From the NCBI RefSeq assembly GCF_025602895.1, contig NW_026516223.1, positions 620,001 through 684,000 on the forward strand: a stretch of 64,000 nt of DNA, in the 5' to 3' direction. The stretch is from Polychytrium aggregatum. Taxonomy: Eukaryota > Chytridiomycota > Chytridiomycetes > Polychytriales. Position numbers and translations under genes: made by a program. Positions within the stretch are counted from its first letter, which is position 1. Each line of letters opens with the position of its first letter. The notes beneath the pieces are model-generated. The model was not told the DNA's origin. It worked only from the letters and a program-made list of their open reading frames with translations, and did not search any database. Shown piece by piece: positions 31,433 through 43,644 of this stretch.

Positions 31433-33388
31433 ATGCCCGTTCCCTCAGAACCCGCAAAGCCCCGCGCCAAGCGCTTCAGTGTCGTGCGCTACAACCTCAG
31501 AGAAAAGCTCAAGATCGTCACCGAGGCCTACAGCAAGCCTCGAAACATCAAGCCTACCGCCCGCCGGTTCGGCATCCCGGCTCCACACATCCGCCGATGG
31601 CATGAGCAGCGCCAAGACATTATCAAGCGCCTTGAGGAAAACAAGGAGGAGAACCTGACCATCCACCGTGGCCGGCGACCCAAGTACCCCGAAGTCGACA
31701 AGGGGATCCAAGACTTTATCGACAGCTTCAAGGCCAGCCATGCCGGTGAGTAAGCTTGGCCGAGGATCAGAATCAGGGTCCTTGGCCTTGGTCTTGGTCA
31801 GAAGATCACAGCACTTGGGTCAATCATACCCTCCGCAGGGTGCAACTGCATATCCCTTGCAATCCGCACGGCCCATGGCGCCGCCCCTTCCCTCCCCCTG
31901 TCCCCATTTATCCGAAGCAACGCCCCCCTGCAATCCAATCCAATCCAATCCAATCCACCGGCCGATCAGCATAATCGTCCTTGTTTTTCAGTGCATGTCC
32001 GCACATTCGACAGCATGAGTGTCCGTACCCTGTCTCATCCAGCTCTGCCCTGACTCTTGCGGCCCACAGACCAACCACCCCAAACCGCCGACATTGTGCT
32101 GTATGTGCAGGAGTGCCATCCCCATTTCCGCGGCGGCCTCAAGGAGAAGATCCTGCGGCATCTGTACATGCTGGCCGACCGTGAAATCATCACGCTCTCC
32201 AACCGCCGTGCTCGCAAGGAAGGCCAGTCCTGCCAAGCATCCCAGAGCAAGCGAGCTGCCCTGCGACGCAGTCAGACAAGCTCGTCCGTATTGTCGTCCT
32301 CGTCAACACTCTCGCCGTCTCCGCTGTTCGACATGGAGGCTGTGTCTTCGCAGGACAGCGACCAGTTCGTTTGCTCGAACCTCTTCGTCGGCGTCAAAAA
32401 CGACTTGATTGCCATGACGCCAGACCCCTTAATGAACCTTGGCGCCGATCAAGATCCCACCCGAGCCTACTACCTCGATATGGACCAAGCCATCCATTCC
32501 ATTGATGCGCTCAGCCATGGAGCGCTGCAGGATCCCTCGTCCGGCTACATTACCTTCCCTTCATCGCTGGTGTGTGCGTACGATCCCGCCATTCCGCCTG
32601 ACTACGAGTCTCGGGGTGGACCTGCCGACTCTGGCTGCGGTTACATCTCAGATACAAACCACTCGTTCTATGTTGGCTTGGACTCTGCCGTCGAAGATTT
32701 TGCTCAGTCCACTTCCAGCGAGCACCACGGTGACGTTTTGGTAACTCCCACACGAAGACCCCGGGTCGATACTGGTCTGGCGGCTGGCCGAGCGGCTTTC
32801 GTCGATGGCTGCAGCCCGTACCCGCCCAGCGTCTGCGAAGACTTTATTGCCCGAGGCACCGAACTGGTGTCGGCTTCGGGCATGTTCCAGCCCCGGCTGA
32901 TGGCCAGCATGGTGTCTCCCATCAGCTCGACCGAGTCAGTGTACCCAAACGCCTATGGCTGCCCTTCCTCGCCCTGGGCTCCGAGCCCCATCAGCCCGGC
33001 GATCCAACTCTGCCCGCCGACTTGTGTCGAGCCCAAGCCCATGTCGCAGCTCCGCAGACGGTCTGTGCTCGGTCCCGTCCAAGTCGACGCTGCCATGCCT
33101 CCTCCGACAGCCATCCACAACCGCGCGGTGCCCATCTCGATGAGTGCTCGATACAGCGACTTGGCCATCCTCAGCCCCGCCGACGGACTCGAGCATCGGA
33201 TCTTCCCGGGGGTGGTTCCTGGACCCATGTCGATCGGTGCTATCTACACGCCGATGGCCATCGGTCTCCCCGGAGGCCTGATTCCTACCTACTCCATGCC
33301 GCTCGACAACACAAACGGCCGAGGCTTTGCCGAGACCATCATCCAGGGCTCTGGCTGCTATTCCACCGGCTTGGTCGAGCGCATTTGA
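31433..33388 (+). CDS. HTH-C: HTH protein with CENP-B-like second half (2 exons)
   Basis: Exons 31433-31745 and 32070-33388 are joined by a GTGAGT...CCACAG intron and give 543 aa. The HTH at about residues 20-58 reads KLKIVTEAYSKPRNIKPTAR, then RFGIPAPHIRRWHEQRQD. A second block (about 75-140), split by the intron, contains GRRPKYPEVDKGIQDFIDSF and then TADIVLYVQECHPHFRGGLK and ILRHLYMLADREI. This resembles the second helical part of CENP-B/Tc5-type DNA-binding domains, making HTH-C the family member closest to a transposase N-terminus. A Ser-rich stretch and a long region without recognisable domains follow, and there is no DDE catalytic core. It is probably an exapted DNA-binding protein. 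The start was chosen just before PVPSEPAKPRAKRF, because the upstream open frame is only CAC-repeat coding. Confidence 0.85.
31932..31955 (+). repeat. short AATCC array in the HTH-C intron
   Basis: Four AATCC units lie within the single intron, the same pentamer as in TMEM231 intron 1. Confidence 0.8.
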
Positions 33389-34093
33389 GATGACAACCGC
33401 AAGGTGCAACTCGTGCGCTCGGGCTCGGTTACCATGAACTTTTCGACCCGCAGAGTCTCCGCTTTGGCCGGTCTCTCCCTGACCCAGTCCCTTGCATTTC
33501 ACTCCTTCGCTTCATCCCCCCCCCGCTCTGCACTGGAGCAGTACCTCCATATTCACGACGCCCTCTACCAGGGTCCATCCATCCATCTATCTATCCATCC
33601 GTCCGCCCATTGCATCAAGTACCGCATATTTTCTGTGCCTAGGGCATCGTGTCCTGCCAATACGCTTCCCTCCTTGCCTTATCCACATACGCATCCGTGT
33701 ATTTTTACTGGCTCTCTTGCCGCTCGCCTCCTCTGCCTCCTGTGCAGATATCGCTGTGTACTATTGTTATTTCGTATCATTGCATTTTCACATTACTTTC
33801 ACACTATTGCATCTGTCTGCACTATTGTACCTTGCATCGTTTTCTCTGTCAGCACATTTCATTCTGCACTATTTGAAGCCTGCATTATTGCCATGTACTT
33901 TTCCGTCCTTTTGTCCGCAACCCATCGTATCCAGACGTGCCATCATGCACCGCCTGTTTCTCACCCTCACGCTCGCATCTCCCTCCGATTCTGGCTTGAT
34001 TCCATCTGCCGCTCGATGGCAGCTTTCAAAGCCCAGCAAAGCAGCAACCCACCCAGCGCTGCTTCTCCATTGACTCGCCTTGCCTCACCATCC

Positions 34094-34145
34094 CTGATCC
34101 AACCTAACCCAACCCAACCCAACCCAACCCAACCCAACCCAACCT
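34094..34145 (+). repeat. AACCC pentanucleotide array
   Basis: About nine AACCC units flanked by CCTAACCC at both ends, then GATCC units. It lies about 700 bp beyond the HTH-C stop. Confidence 0.9.
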
Positions 34146-34659
34146 AACCCAATCCGATCCGATCCGATCCGACCTGCCTGATCTCGTCGCTCGATTCGTC
34201 ATACATTCTGTAAAATTGAACTGGGGACATTCAGTTGAGTCCCCGAGATGTCAATCAAATAAAAGTGGGGCATCCAGAACAGTCCAGCCGAGGCCAACGA
34301 ATGACAATGTGCTCATCCAGAGGGACTCACCACCGGCCACATGCGTGTGCTGCCGCGTGAAGTCGCCGGACCGTCTTCGAATCGCAGATATGCCATTCAT
34401 CCGGCTCGGCTCAACTCGGCCTGGCCTGGCCTGATCCGGCTCGGCCTGGTGTGGTGCAGGGCTCGTTGTCTCGCTCACTGCCTCGCAGCCACCGGCCGGC
34501 TCGGGCAGGTGTCCAAGCGATTGCTCATCTGGGCTGGCCTTTCTCCTCTCCTTTGCTTCGTTTCCAGTGGACACCGATGGGGAAGCGGCCCCACCCTGAT
34601 TTCCCATCCTCGTCTCTCATCCGGTCTCCTTCCCTCCAATGCCACCGCCCAATGCGTCG

Positions 34660-34735
34660 GCTGGATCGGCTCTATCGGCTGGATCGGCTCTATCGGCTGG
34701 ATCGGCTCTATCGGCTGGATCGGCTGGATCGATTC
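34660..34735 (+). repeat. 18-bp minisatellite (GGCTGGATCGGCTCTATC), about 4 copies
   Basis: Perfect 18-mers in tandem; because 18 is a multiple of three they stay open in several frames. Confidence 0.93.
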
Positions 34736-34943
34736 CGCAGTCGATGGTGTTGCCTGGCCTTGTTTCGGTCAAATTGCATTTCGTCACCCGACCGGCTCGC
34801 CTTGCGATTCGTCTGGCACCCAGCCAGAGTTTATCCGGGGAGAGAGGAGAGACTGGTTTCAGCGTACTGGTGTCATGGTTTCAGCGCACTGGTGTCGTGG
34901 TCCCTGCCCTCGCCCATCATCCTTTCGCACCCGGCTCTCTTTC

Positions 34944-34978
<35 letters not shown>

Positions 34979-36517
34979 CGTTTTTGTCATCGTCATCGCA
35001 GGCGCTGACGCCGACGGGACTGACCATGGCAGCGTGGAAGGGTGAATATTGCCACCGGCGCGGACAAGACAAATCGGGGCCGGGGCAAACCAACAGGCCG
35101 CGAGCAGATCGGGGCTGGTGAGTGCGGCAGGATCGGGGCGGGGGCCAGCGGCAGTGGAGCGAATGCAGATGATGCAGATGATGCAGATGATGCAGATGAT
35201 ACAGCATGCAGATGCAGATGTGGAGGAGACTGGGACGCATGTCATCCAACAACTCTGCTGGCTGCACGGGCCGAGGAGGATGCAGCCAGCCAGTGTCATC
35301 ATCTTCTGCCCACTCTCTCCTTGTGATGGGACAGATGTTGCCCTCCCCCCGGGCCATCCGGGACGAGGAAGGAAAAGTAAAAAACGAAATAAAGCATGTA
35401 TTGATATCGCTGGTGCACGAGAGTCCAGCAAAAATAGGAAGAGAGACAACGAAGAAGAACTGAAAGTCAGATAGACAGACAGACAGACAGCAGCCCTGCG
35501 ACGAGATGTCGGTGGGACCGTCTTCCCAGTACCACCAGAAAGTAGAGAGAGAGAGAGAGAGAGCCTGGAGGCCTGGGAGAGAGATATAGGGAGAAGTCAA
35601 CGCACCCAGCGCCGAGACCGGGAAAGCACTTCCCTGCCCGAGAGACATTGCTTCGGGCGACCCGATGACGAGCAAAAGGGATGTCAGTAGTGTACAGCCC
35701 GAGGGTGTTATCGGGTCAGAATGAGTAACGATAGATGCAGGGGGGGGAGGGTGCGTGAAGAGGAAGACACGTCCCAACAAAATCGAGGAAAAATCACAGG
35801 CGTTTCACTGCAAATATACATTTGGGTGGGGAGAGAGATGTGAGGAGTGCCAATAATGGGTGGGGGAGGGGAGAGCTCGAGTAATAATTGGTGCTACTGT
35901 CCCCAGTTCCAAAAAAAATAAAAAAAAAGTACTATTAACATTCCAGACGGCTTTGCGTCGTTTTGTTTTCGCTTTCTTGCCATCCTCGTTGAGGGAGATA
36001 GAGGGAGAGTGGTGATGGCTGTTGCAGCTGCAGTTGCGGTTGCAGTTGTGAGGATGTACGCATGGGTATGTACAAGAGCGGTACGGAGGATACAAGGGGG
36101 AGCAGAGGAGGAGGAAGCAGAGGAGGAGGAAGCAGGAGAGCGGCAAAGAAAGAGCGTCGTGGATTCGGTAGCTTGGTGGGTTGATTAGGCGCGGGGAAAG
36201 AGAAGAAGCAGTGAGACAGGGTGTGGTTGATTGAGAGAAACAGGGCAAGGAAAGCGTTTTGGAGACCAGAGGAAAAGCAAGGAGGAAGGGACCATGAGCT
36301 AGGCGGCGGATATAAATGGGCACAAAAGGGAGGGGGATAGCACAAACGATGGCAAAAGCCCGATTGGTAAAGGGTAAAAGGAAACGAGTCCTGGTGTAAG
36401 CAGAGTAGAGGTATGGGATAGCTGCATCGCGTGGGAGATACCAAGGTGACATTATCAAAACCAAGAGACAGAAGGGACATCAGAACGGATCGACCGGCGT
36501 CGAGTGCCAATTGACCG

Positions 36518-38317
36518 TTACTGGCTTGGGCGGAACGTCGAGACACCATCGTCGTGCAGCTCGGCCGGGTAGCCGCCCGCTGGGGCATATTGGATGGTTG
36601 GAGAAACGCTGGCGTTGGGGTACTGGGGCATCATGCGGTAGTCCTGGGAGGATTGGGCTTGTAAGGCAGCAGTGTAGAAGCGCGAGGGTATGGGTCCACG
36701 GCAGATGACATGGTTGTTGAGCGGCATGAGGGCGGGAGGCTGGTCGTACAGTTCGCGGGAGGCAGCGGGAGACGGGAAGGTTTGGATTGGGTCGTAGGGA
36801 GACATTTGGTCGTAGCCGGGGCCAAGGGACGGCACGGAGGAATCAAAGCCTTGGGGATCGTCGATGGGCAGGGTGAGCTGGAAGGATGGCGACGAGACGT
36901 ACGAGACCGAGGTGGCTCTGGCAAAGGGCATGGCATGGTAAGGGACAACGGGGGTGGTTCCGGGCTGTGGGATCGAAGACAAGACCGAGGCGGCGGGGTT
37001 GGTGATGAAGGCGGGGACGGAGCCGACGGACGAGGGCGACCAGGCGGGAAGGAACCGAGACTGTTCGCGCGAAGCCGGATGGTGAGCCTGGGGATGGAAA
37101 AACTCTTGGCTGGCATCGCCGATGAGCGACATGGGCGTGTGGATGGGACTGAGTTCGGGCGACGGGATGGCAATGTTGAGGGTCACCGGGTTGAACTGGG
37201 AGGGAAGGAAGGCCTGGCCCGAGAGCAACGAGTGCTGTGTGAAGGCGGGCTGGAGCGAGGCGAAAGAAAGCAACGGGATGATGAGAATCACGCACAGCCG
37301 AGCGGGCGAGTTCGGGATGGCCAGCAACGAGGGCGGATACCACAGCCAGGGAGCATCCAAAACGACGGCGCAAGTGGAGAATGGATGGATGAATAAATGG
37401 ATGGATGGGGTTGCATGAGGAGGGGGGATCCAACAACCCGCAGCAGGCGAAGCCGACAAGTGACAGGCAGCCGATGCATCAGCAGCCGGCAAGAGTCATC
37501 AGATGTCGCACGCGAGCAGCTGGAAAGGGGCATGACAAACATGGGGGCCAGAGACAAGGGATGTGTGTGTTCATGGGGACAAGAATGATGGGGCACGCTG
37601 GAATGCTCCATCCTTGCCAGGATCTCCATCCTTGCGAATCACGCCGGGAGGCCATACATTCGCAGGCGGCAACCGGAGACTGGCAAAGCAAGCAAAGCAA
37701 AGCAAGCAAGGCAAGGCAAGGCAAGGCATGCGAGCAGGTGGACCCGAGATGCACCCGAGGGGGCCGAAGTGGTAGACGGGGCAATGTGGGCAGGAGCAGA
37801 CACGAGGGCATGGACAGAAGGTGTGGGGATATGGATGCGGTCGAGGAAACAGGAATGTGGGACCATGGCCGATGAAAGGCGAGATGGAAGGGAGATGTGG
37901 ACCATGGCCGATGGAAGAGAGGACTGGGGGGGGAGGGGTTCCAACGACAGGAGGCAAGGCAGATGTCTGCGTGGGGCGTATTCATACCTGGGCGAGCTCG
38001 TACATGGGCAGATGAGGCGATTCCGTGGTCGTGATGCTGGAGGCACCGCCCATGGACAAGCCAGGGATGTTGGCGACCAGGGTAGTCTTTGTGGTGGCAG
38101 CGACGGAGCGTCTGGAGCGAGACAACGACGACGACGACTTGCGAGGGGCCGAGGAAACAGGGCGACCCAGAATATCTCGGGTCTCGATCTGATGCTTCCA
38201 GCGGCGGATATGCTGGGGCTGCACCTTGAACTTGCGGGCGGTGGGCTTTACATTACGGAGAATGCTGTACGCCTCCTGGACGATTTGGATTTTGCGTTCC
38301 CAAGGGATACGGGCCAT
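36518..38317 (-). CDS. HTH-D: HTH protein with Pro/Ser-rich tail (2 exons)
   Basis: Exons on the complement are 38317-37988 and 37249-36518, joined in frame by a GTATGA...CCAG intron, giving 353 aa. The start reads MARIPWERKIQIVQEAYSIL; the HTH continues RNVKPTARKFKVQPQHIRRW, sharing VQPQHIRRW with HTH-A and HTH-B. A basic Ser/Arg stretch (SSSLSRSRRSVAAT) follows and may act as a nuclear localisation signal. Exon 2 encodes a Pro/Ser/Tyr-rich tail with no recognised domain, ending STFRPSQ. The intron lies about 110 codons in, close to its position in HTH-C (105), which suggests a shared ancestral structure. It is probably a DNA-binding regulator. The 3' flank is long and pyrimidine-rich in gene sense. 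Confidence 0.82.
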
Positions 38318-38739
38318 GACAGGGGATGGAGGGGGTGTGTGTGGATGAGGAAAGGCAGAGGAGGGGCCGGAAGGAGTAGAGAGCTCGGATAGAGCAGCAG
38401 CGGCAGTTGGAGTTGGGGAGGTTTCGACCGGGGGGGGCGAAGAAAAGGCTGGACAAGGGAGAGAAGGGCCCGGGAGGCGCGAAAGAAGCAACCGGGCGAG
38501 AGGGAAGCCAAAGGGCGAGGAAAGCGAGAGCGACGTGGGGCGGCAACAAGCCAGAGGGAAAGACGAGGATGCAGACGGGAGGCAAGGGACGGAGGCCGGC
38601 GACGGAGGCGGGAGGAGACCGGATGGGAATCGGATGAGAATCGGATGAGAATCGGGGAGGAGAAGCAGAGCAGCAGGCGGGAGACGACCGGCGACGCGGG
38701 CGATGGGCGGATATTTAAAGGCCTGGGGCGGACATTGAC

Positions 38740-38815
38740 AGCTGCGACAGCGACAGCAAAAGCAGCGACAGCAAAAGCAGCGACAGCAAAAGCAGCGGCA
38801 GCAAAAGCAGCGACA
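38740..38815 (+). repeat. 15-bp minisatellite (GCGACAGCAAAAGCA), about 5 copies
   Basis: Tandem 15-mers about 425-500 bases upstream of the HTH-D start codon, in its presumed promoter. Confidence 0.9.
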
Positions 38816-41800
38816 GGCGTCCCAGAGCCGGTTTCAGGGCAGGGCCGGCCGAGCGAATGGGGCCGTGTGCTCAGCGACCTGTCTGCCGAGGGGCGTCGGC
38901 AGTCCACTGCCAGACACACGCACAAACGGGCATTGGCCCCTTTGTCGGCCAGGCGTGCGGGCAAGAAGGCGGTTTGTTTGCAGAGGACGCTGGCGGGGCG
39001 GCGGTCGATGCGGCTCGCTCTTGGACATGGGCAGCGAGCTGGACGGTGGATGGGTGGTGGTGGTGGTGGTGTCGGGTTGTGATATTGCCATCATCAGGTG
39101 GTGCTGCTGTCCGTAGATGCAATCACACTATCGACCTCAGTCGACTCGCGGCCTTTGAACTTTGAGAATGCACATCTCGGGCATCGCCCGGCAGTCCACA
39201 TCGCCAAGTGTCGATCGGACCTGTCTCGGGGCATGGACATGGCAGACAAACGTCCTTGCATCGGCTGTCAGTCCGGTCGGTCATGAAAGTGTTATCCGGC
39301 CCGCGACGCAGATGCATGCTCAGCAATGGCCTGCTCTGCAAACACCCCCCCGAGCAGTCCCGAGTAATCGCAGTCAATGCCCCGTGGGCAGCGAGACCGC
39401 AAACAGGTCGGTGGGCCTCGTCTGAGCCACCCTCCAGAGTCGGTCGGCTGGTCTTGCTGCCGACGTCCTCCGCGACATCTCCCACGCCGCGAACGAGCGA
39501 GCGAAGCATGCGGGGGATGTGCGGGCTGGCTTCCCACGGTGTCCCTCTGTCTCTGCCCAGAGATTGCACTTTCCCAACACGACATCCTATCGCGGGGTAT
39601 CGGCGCTGTCCCCAGACCAGCAGCGATGCTGACGCCTCTGCCCAGACCAGTGCTTCGACCGCTCGGGCCAGTGCTCGAGCCAGTGCTTGAGCCAGTGCCT
39701 GGGCCAGTGCTCGAACCAGCACCCAGCAGAGCGGTCCAGTGGCTGGACCAGGCTGCCCGACGCCCAAACACGGCTGTCCTCGGCTCTCCTGCCGAGCGGG
39801 AGGCGGGCCGCCTGTGTCCCACGCCGACGCAAGGCCGCCGCGCCGACAAGGCCTTCAGATTCACGGACCCCGGCGAGTGGTTCGCCGGGCTGGCCAATCA
39901 GCGCCGCGGGCTGCAGCCAAAAAGTCAGCAGCGGCCACGCTGGTCCAGTGGCGAGGCCCCGCCTTGTGTGCCCCTTGTTCGCGTTACATTGCGTCCCCGG
40001 CGCGCCCAGCCACCCTCGCTCCGCGGCTTGCCGACGGTATTTGCCTTGTCCCGCTGCGAGCCACCCCCCACCAATCGCGTGCGGATCGCCACGGCCGCCT
40101 CCGGCCCCGTGGCCGTGAGCTGAGGCGGAGAGCCGCGGTGACTGGCCCGCCGCGTTGCAGCCCATTTGTCATGGTGGTGATTGTGGTGTGCTGCTGCTCT
40201 CCTCCCCCCCCCAGCAATCATTGCGTCTGCGTTCTTCCGGCCAGTGATTGCAGTTGAGTCGCCTCGGTGCCGCTGTGGCAGGAGGATCATGGCAAAGACC
40301 CATAACAGGACCGTCGTCGTTCCCCACCACGACCGCTGTTGGTCATGGCGGCATCCTCCTGTCATTATTCCCCCCCCCTGCCACATCCTGTTCGAGACCA
40401 TCTCGCGTGTTGCGACCTCCGTTGTTGCATCGGCCATGGAATCGGGTGGAGCGCTTGGCTGTGGTGGCTCGCTGTGGCCTGCATCGTGACAGTGTCTGCA
40501 CGCAACCGCTCGCGACAGTGTTCCGCCGAGTCTGGCCCATGCCAGCGCGCCTGGAGCGGATACATTGGACATTGGTGCGTCAGACGTGGGTGAATCCGAA
40601 ATCGAACCTTGCAAATGTCTGGCGAGATTAGGCAGAGCCCCGACACGCAGATTGCGGCTTGCTCAAGGGCAGGCAAGCCCGTCGTCGTCTCTCCTTGGCT
40701 GCTGAGGCACCATCGGCCCAAGCGCAGACCCACAGACCCGCAGACCCGTCCGCGAGCCCTGGCTGGGCGGCCTGTCGGTGCATCAGCCGCTGTCCGCGAG
40801 TCTCTCCCCCACCACCGCAATCGCTGCTCTGGTGCTGGCCCGCGTCGGTTCATTTGGCTGTCGATCCACACACGCTCGAGGCAATTATTGGCCGGAGCAA
40901 TGCTCCGCCCTTGTCCCGGTGCCGAGCCGACGGCCTGCCGACGGCATGACAATCGTCCGGCTGCCGACCACGACGATGCTGCAAATCGCCAGCGGCCAAC
41001 GGCGATCCCTCGCGGTGTCGCTGGCTGGAAACGGGTAATTTCTGTCGACGGCGAGTCATCTGCCTCCGGCATTGCAACATAGCGCTGGCCCCGTTGCCCG
41101 TGGATCTGTCGCCTGGCCATGACGCTCGTTTACGGACCGGGCCTTGTCCGTCGCCCGGCCACAGCCGCGGTTGCCCAGTCATAATGACGTGGCAGGGCGG
41201 GTATCCCCACACACGGCCCGCAGGGAGCTTGTGTGGTGCGGCTGCGTGGGCGATGCACATGCGGTGCGCGAGGTTTATTGGCTGGGCCGGGGGGTGTGTG
41301 TGTGGATCCAATCCGTGGGTCATAGTTTCTCCGGGTTGGGGGGGGGGCGGCCTGCGCTGCTAATTGCCGTCGCGCTTTGGCATCTCGATTGGATCGGCGA
41401 TGCGGCCTGGCGATAGAGTTGGGCGGCATGGGAGGTGTGGTGGTGTCGTGACGGTGTCGTGACGGTTGGCAGTGGTGGCATTGCGGTCGTGGCGGTGGGT
41501 ATCACCCGCGAGAGTATGGCCATGGAGGAAGTGCCTGCTTGTCTGTCTGGCATCGCCAGGAAGGCTCCACCAAACAATATCACAACATCACAGCATTGCA
41601 ACATCACAGCCGTCCGTAATTGCACAACCGCAAATCCCGCATTCTCGTCCTGTTCCCGCATCCCCATCCAATGCCCATCCCATCCCATCACATCTCCGTC
41701 CCATCGGTCCCATCCTCGCAAATCTTCCCACTCCCTCCCCAGCCGCTGCACGCGGCCTCTTGTCTGCCGTGCCAACCGCACCCATGGGCCAAACCCAATC

Positions 41801-43644
41801 GGTTCTGTGCTTCCTCAGAGGCGGTTGCATTTGAGGTGCCCTTGTCGCTGAACCAATTCAAATGAACACCACGCCGGTCAGCTGTGCTCCACTGGCTCCA
41901 CGTTGTCGGTACCGATTGGGGTTGCCTCTCTTTGCCTCGCTCTACCTCGTTGTGCCTCGCTCTGCCTCGTTGTGCCTGCCACGGACTGGTGCGTCTTGTT
42001 GTGGCGGGTGATGCCGGCCTCGGGGGAAGTCTATGACCCGAGGTGGCTCCTCTCTTGCCAGATTGCCTTACATCCACTCATGATCCACCATCTGCGATTC
42101 ACCACCCACAGCCCATCCCACACCCACACAGCTGGAGAAATCTCGGGTCTGTGCAGAACGCCGTGTCCGCGGACCCATATCGCTGTGCCAGGCGCTGTGA
42201 GGAGAGTGTGGCCCTGGCCCGACACGCCGTCTCCTGGGCATATGGACCAACCAGACACGATCATGCACCGATGCGGTCGTCAAATTTGCTCGGTTGCTTC
42301 AAGGCATTGTCTCCACAGCCCTTGCTGGCAAGCCCAAGGCGGGATCTGTCCCGGCCGCTGTGCTTGCTGCGATCCTGCACTTTTCACCAGCCCAACTCAC
42401 TAATGTCCTCGCTCGGGTGCTTGGACGGTTGCGGCGTCTGTTTCGTGGTCGCCCGCCTGTCCCTGTCCAGCTTCCTGCGAATGCGCACCCGTCCCCCCCC
42501 TGGCTTGCCTCTTGTCTCTGGCACGACACCAATCGGGGCGATGCTTCTTGCATCGAGGTGCTCAGTGCTGGGGGCGGATCTCGCTCTGCCGCACTCTCGA
42601 CCGGGTTGGCTCCTTGCCGCTCGTCGCCTGCTCGCCAGACCGATCGGCCAGCAGCGGAGCGATTTCCCATGTTGCGCCTTCGGCTCGGCCGTCCGGGTAT
42701 CCCCGTCGCATATCGCGCTGGTGTCGCTCGCAGGCAAGGTTCATGAGCCGTCGGCACCTGGCTCGTCATGAGGCCACCGCCGCAGCCACGCCATCCAAGC
42801 ATGAGACGGCAATCCACACTTCCAGCGGGTCTGCAGACGAGCACAGGCCAGCAATCCGCCTGGGAGGCAGCGCAAGTCACAAGCGACCTCAGGCCCTGCC
42901 CGCAGGTGCCAAGGCTCGTGCAAAAACCGGAGGACGAAGCGGTGCGTGGGCCAGGGGGCGATGGAGGCAAAGCAAAGGGCATCCGCGTGCCTCTGCTGTC
43001 CTCTGGCTCAGTCCTGTCGAGGTCTCTGCTTGGCTGTGCGCCTGTTTCCGGTCGCATCCAGCTCAGCCAGGCCGTCTCACCCCTTTGGGCGGCCTGTCTC
43101 CTGTCCTGCACGACGAGAGCATTCATCCTCCTCAGCCAGCCAGTCCGACACAGCCCCGGCCAGCCCGGATCATCCCGACCAGCCCCCTGTCCAGGCCGCA
43201 AGGACAAGGGAGGAGGGGGGGGAGCGGATTGTGGTCCCCCTTCATTTCCTTCCCTCCCGCTGTGCAATCTCGTGCGACCCCATGGCCCCAGCGACGACCA
43301 GGCATCTTTCGCCAAGCCCCCCATGCCTGCTCTGCTTGCGTTCATTTCCTTTCGGCTCGCCGGGAAAACCACGGAGAGAGACAGCGGATCGGGATCAACC
43401 AGCGACGCCGGTCGCCGGAACAGTCCTGCTCTGCCTCCTCTTCCCCTGCCACGATGCCTTTTTTTCTTTCTCCTCGTGCCTGACTCAGCCGAGCCTGGCC
43501 TGGCAGGCCTCAATGGTGAAAGGAAACGTGGGTCGGTTGCATCGGCGACGAGTTGTATTGCTACATTTTATTGAGAAAAAAACGAGAAATCCTCACGATC
43601 CCATTTGTCAGCGTAGTATGTGACGGCTTACGTCCAATGGAGGC

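Larger units (their letters stand above)
33389..36517. other. 3' flanks of convergent HTH-C and HTH-D, rich in microsatellites
   Basis: 33389-34200 is pyrimidine-rich on + (HTH-C 3'UTR). 35760-36517 is purine-rich on +, i.e. pyrimidine-rich in HTH-D sense. No gene is seen between. Arrays: 34094-34145 (AACCC), 34150-34172 (GATCC), 34660-34735 (18-bp unit), 34948-34982 (CGT), 35160-35220 (GATGCA-type), 35474-35500 (GACA) and 35545-35563 (GA). The span at 34210-34260 (GGGGACATTCAG) vaguely recalls the dispersed-repeat start. Confidence 0.4.

Noticed and set aside
34094-34145. Telomere-like AACCC array
   Set aside because: The unit is a pentamer, not CCCTAA, and genes continue on both sides; treated as a simple repeat.
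42299-43513. 404-residue minus-strand open frame
   Set aside because: Arg/Gly/Ser/Pro-dominated, no motif, no splice or promoter support, and equally long frames on the other strand.
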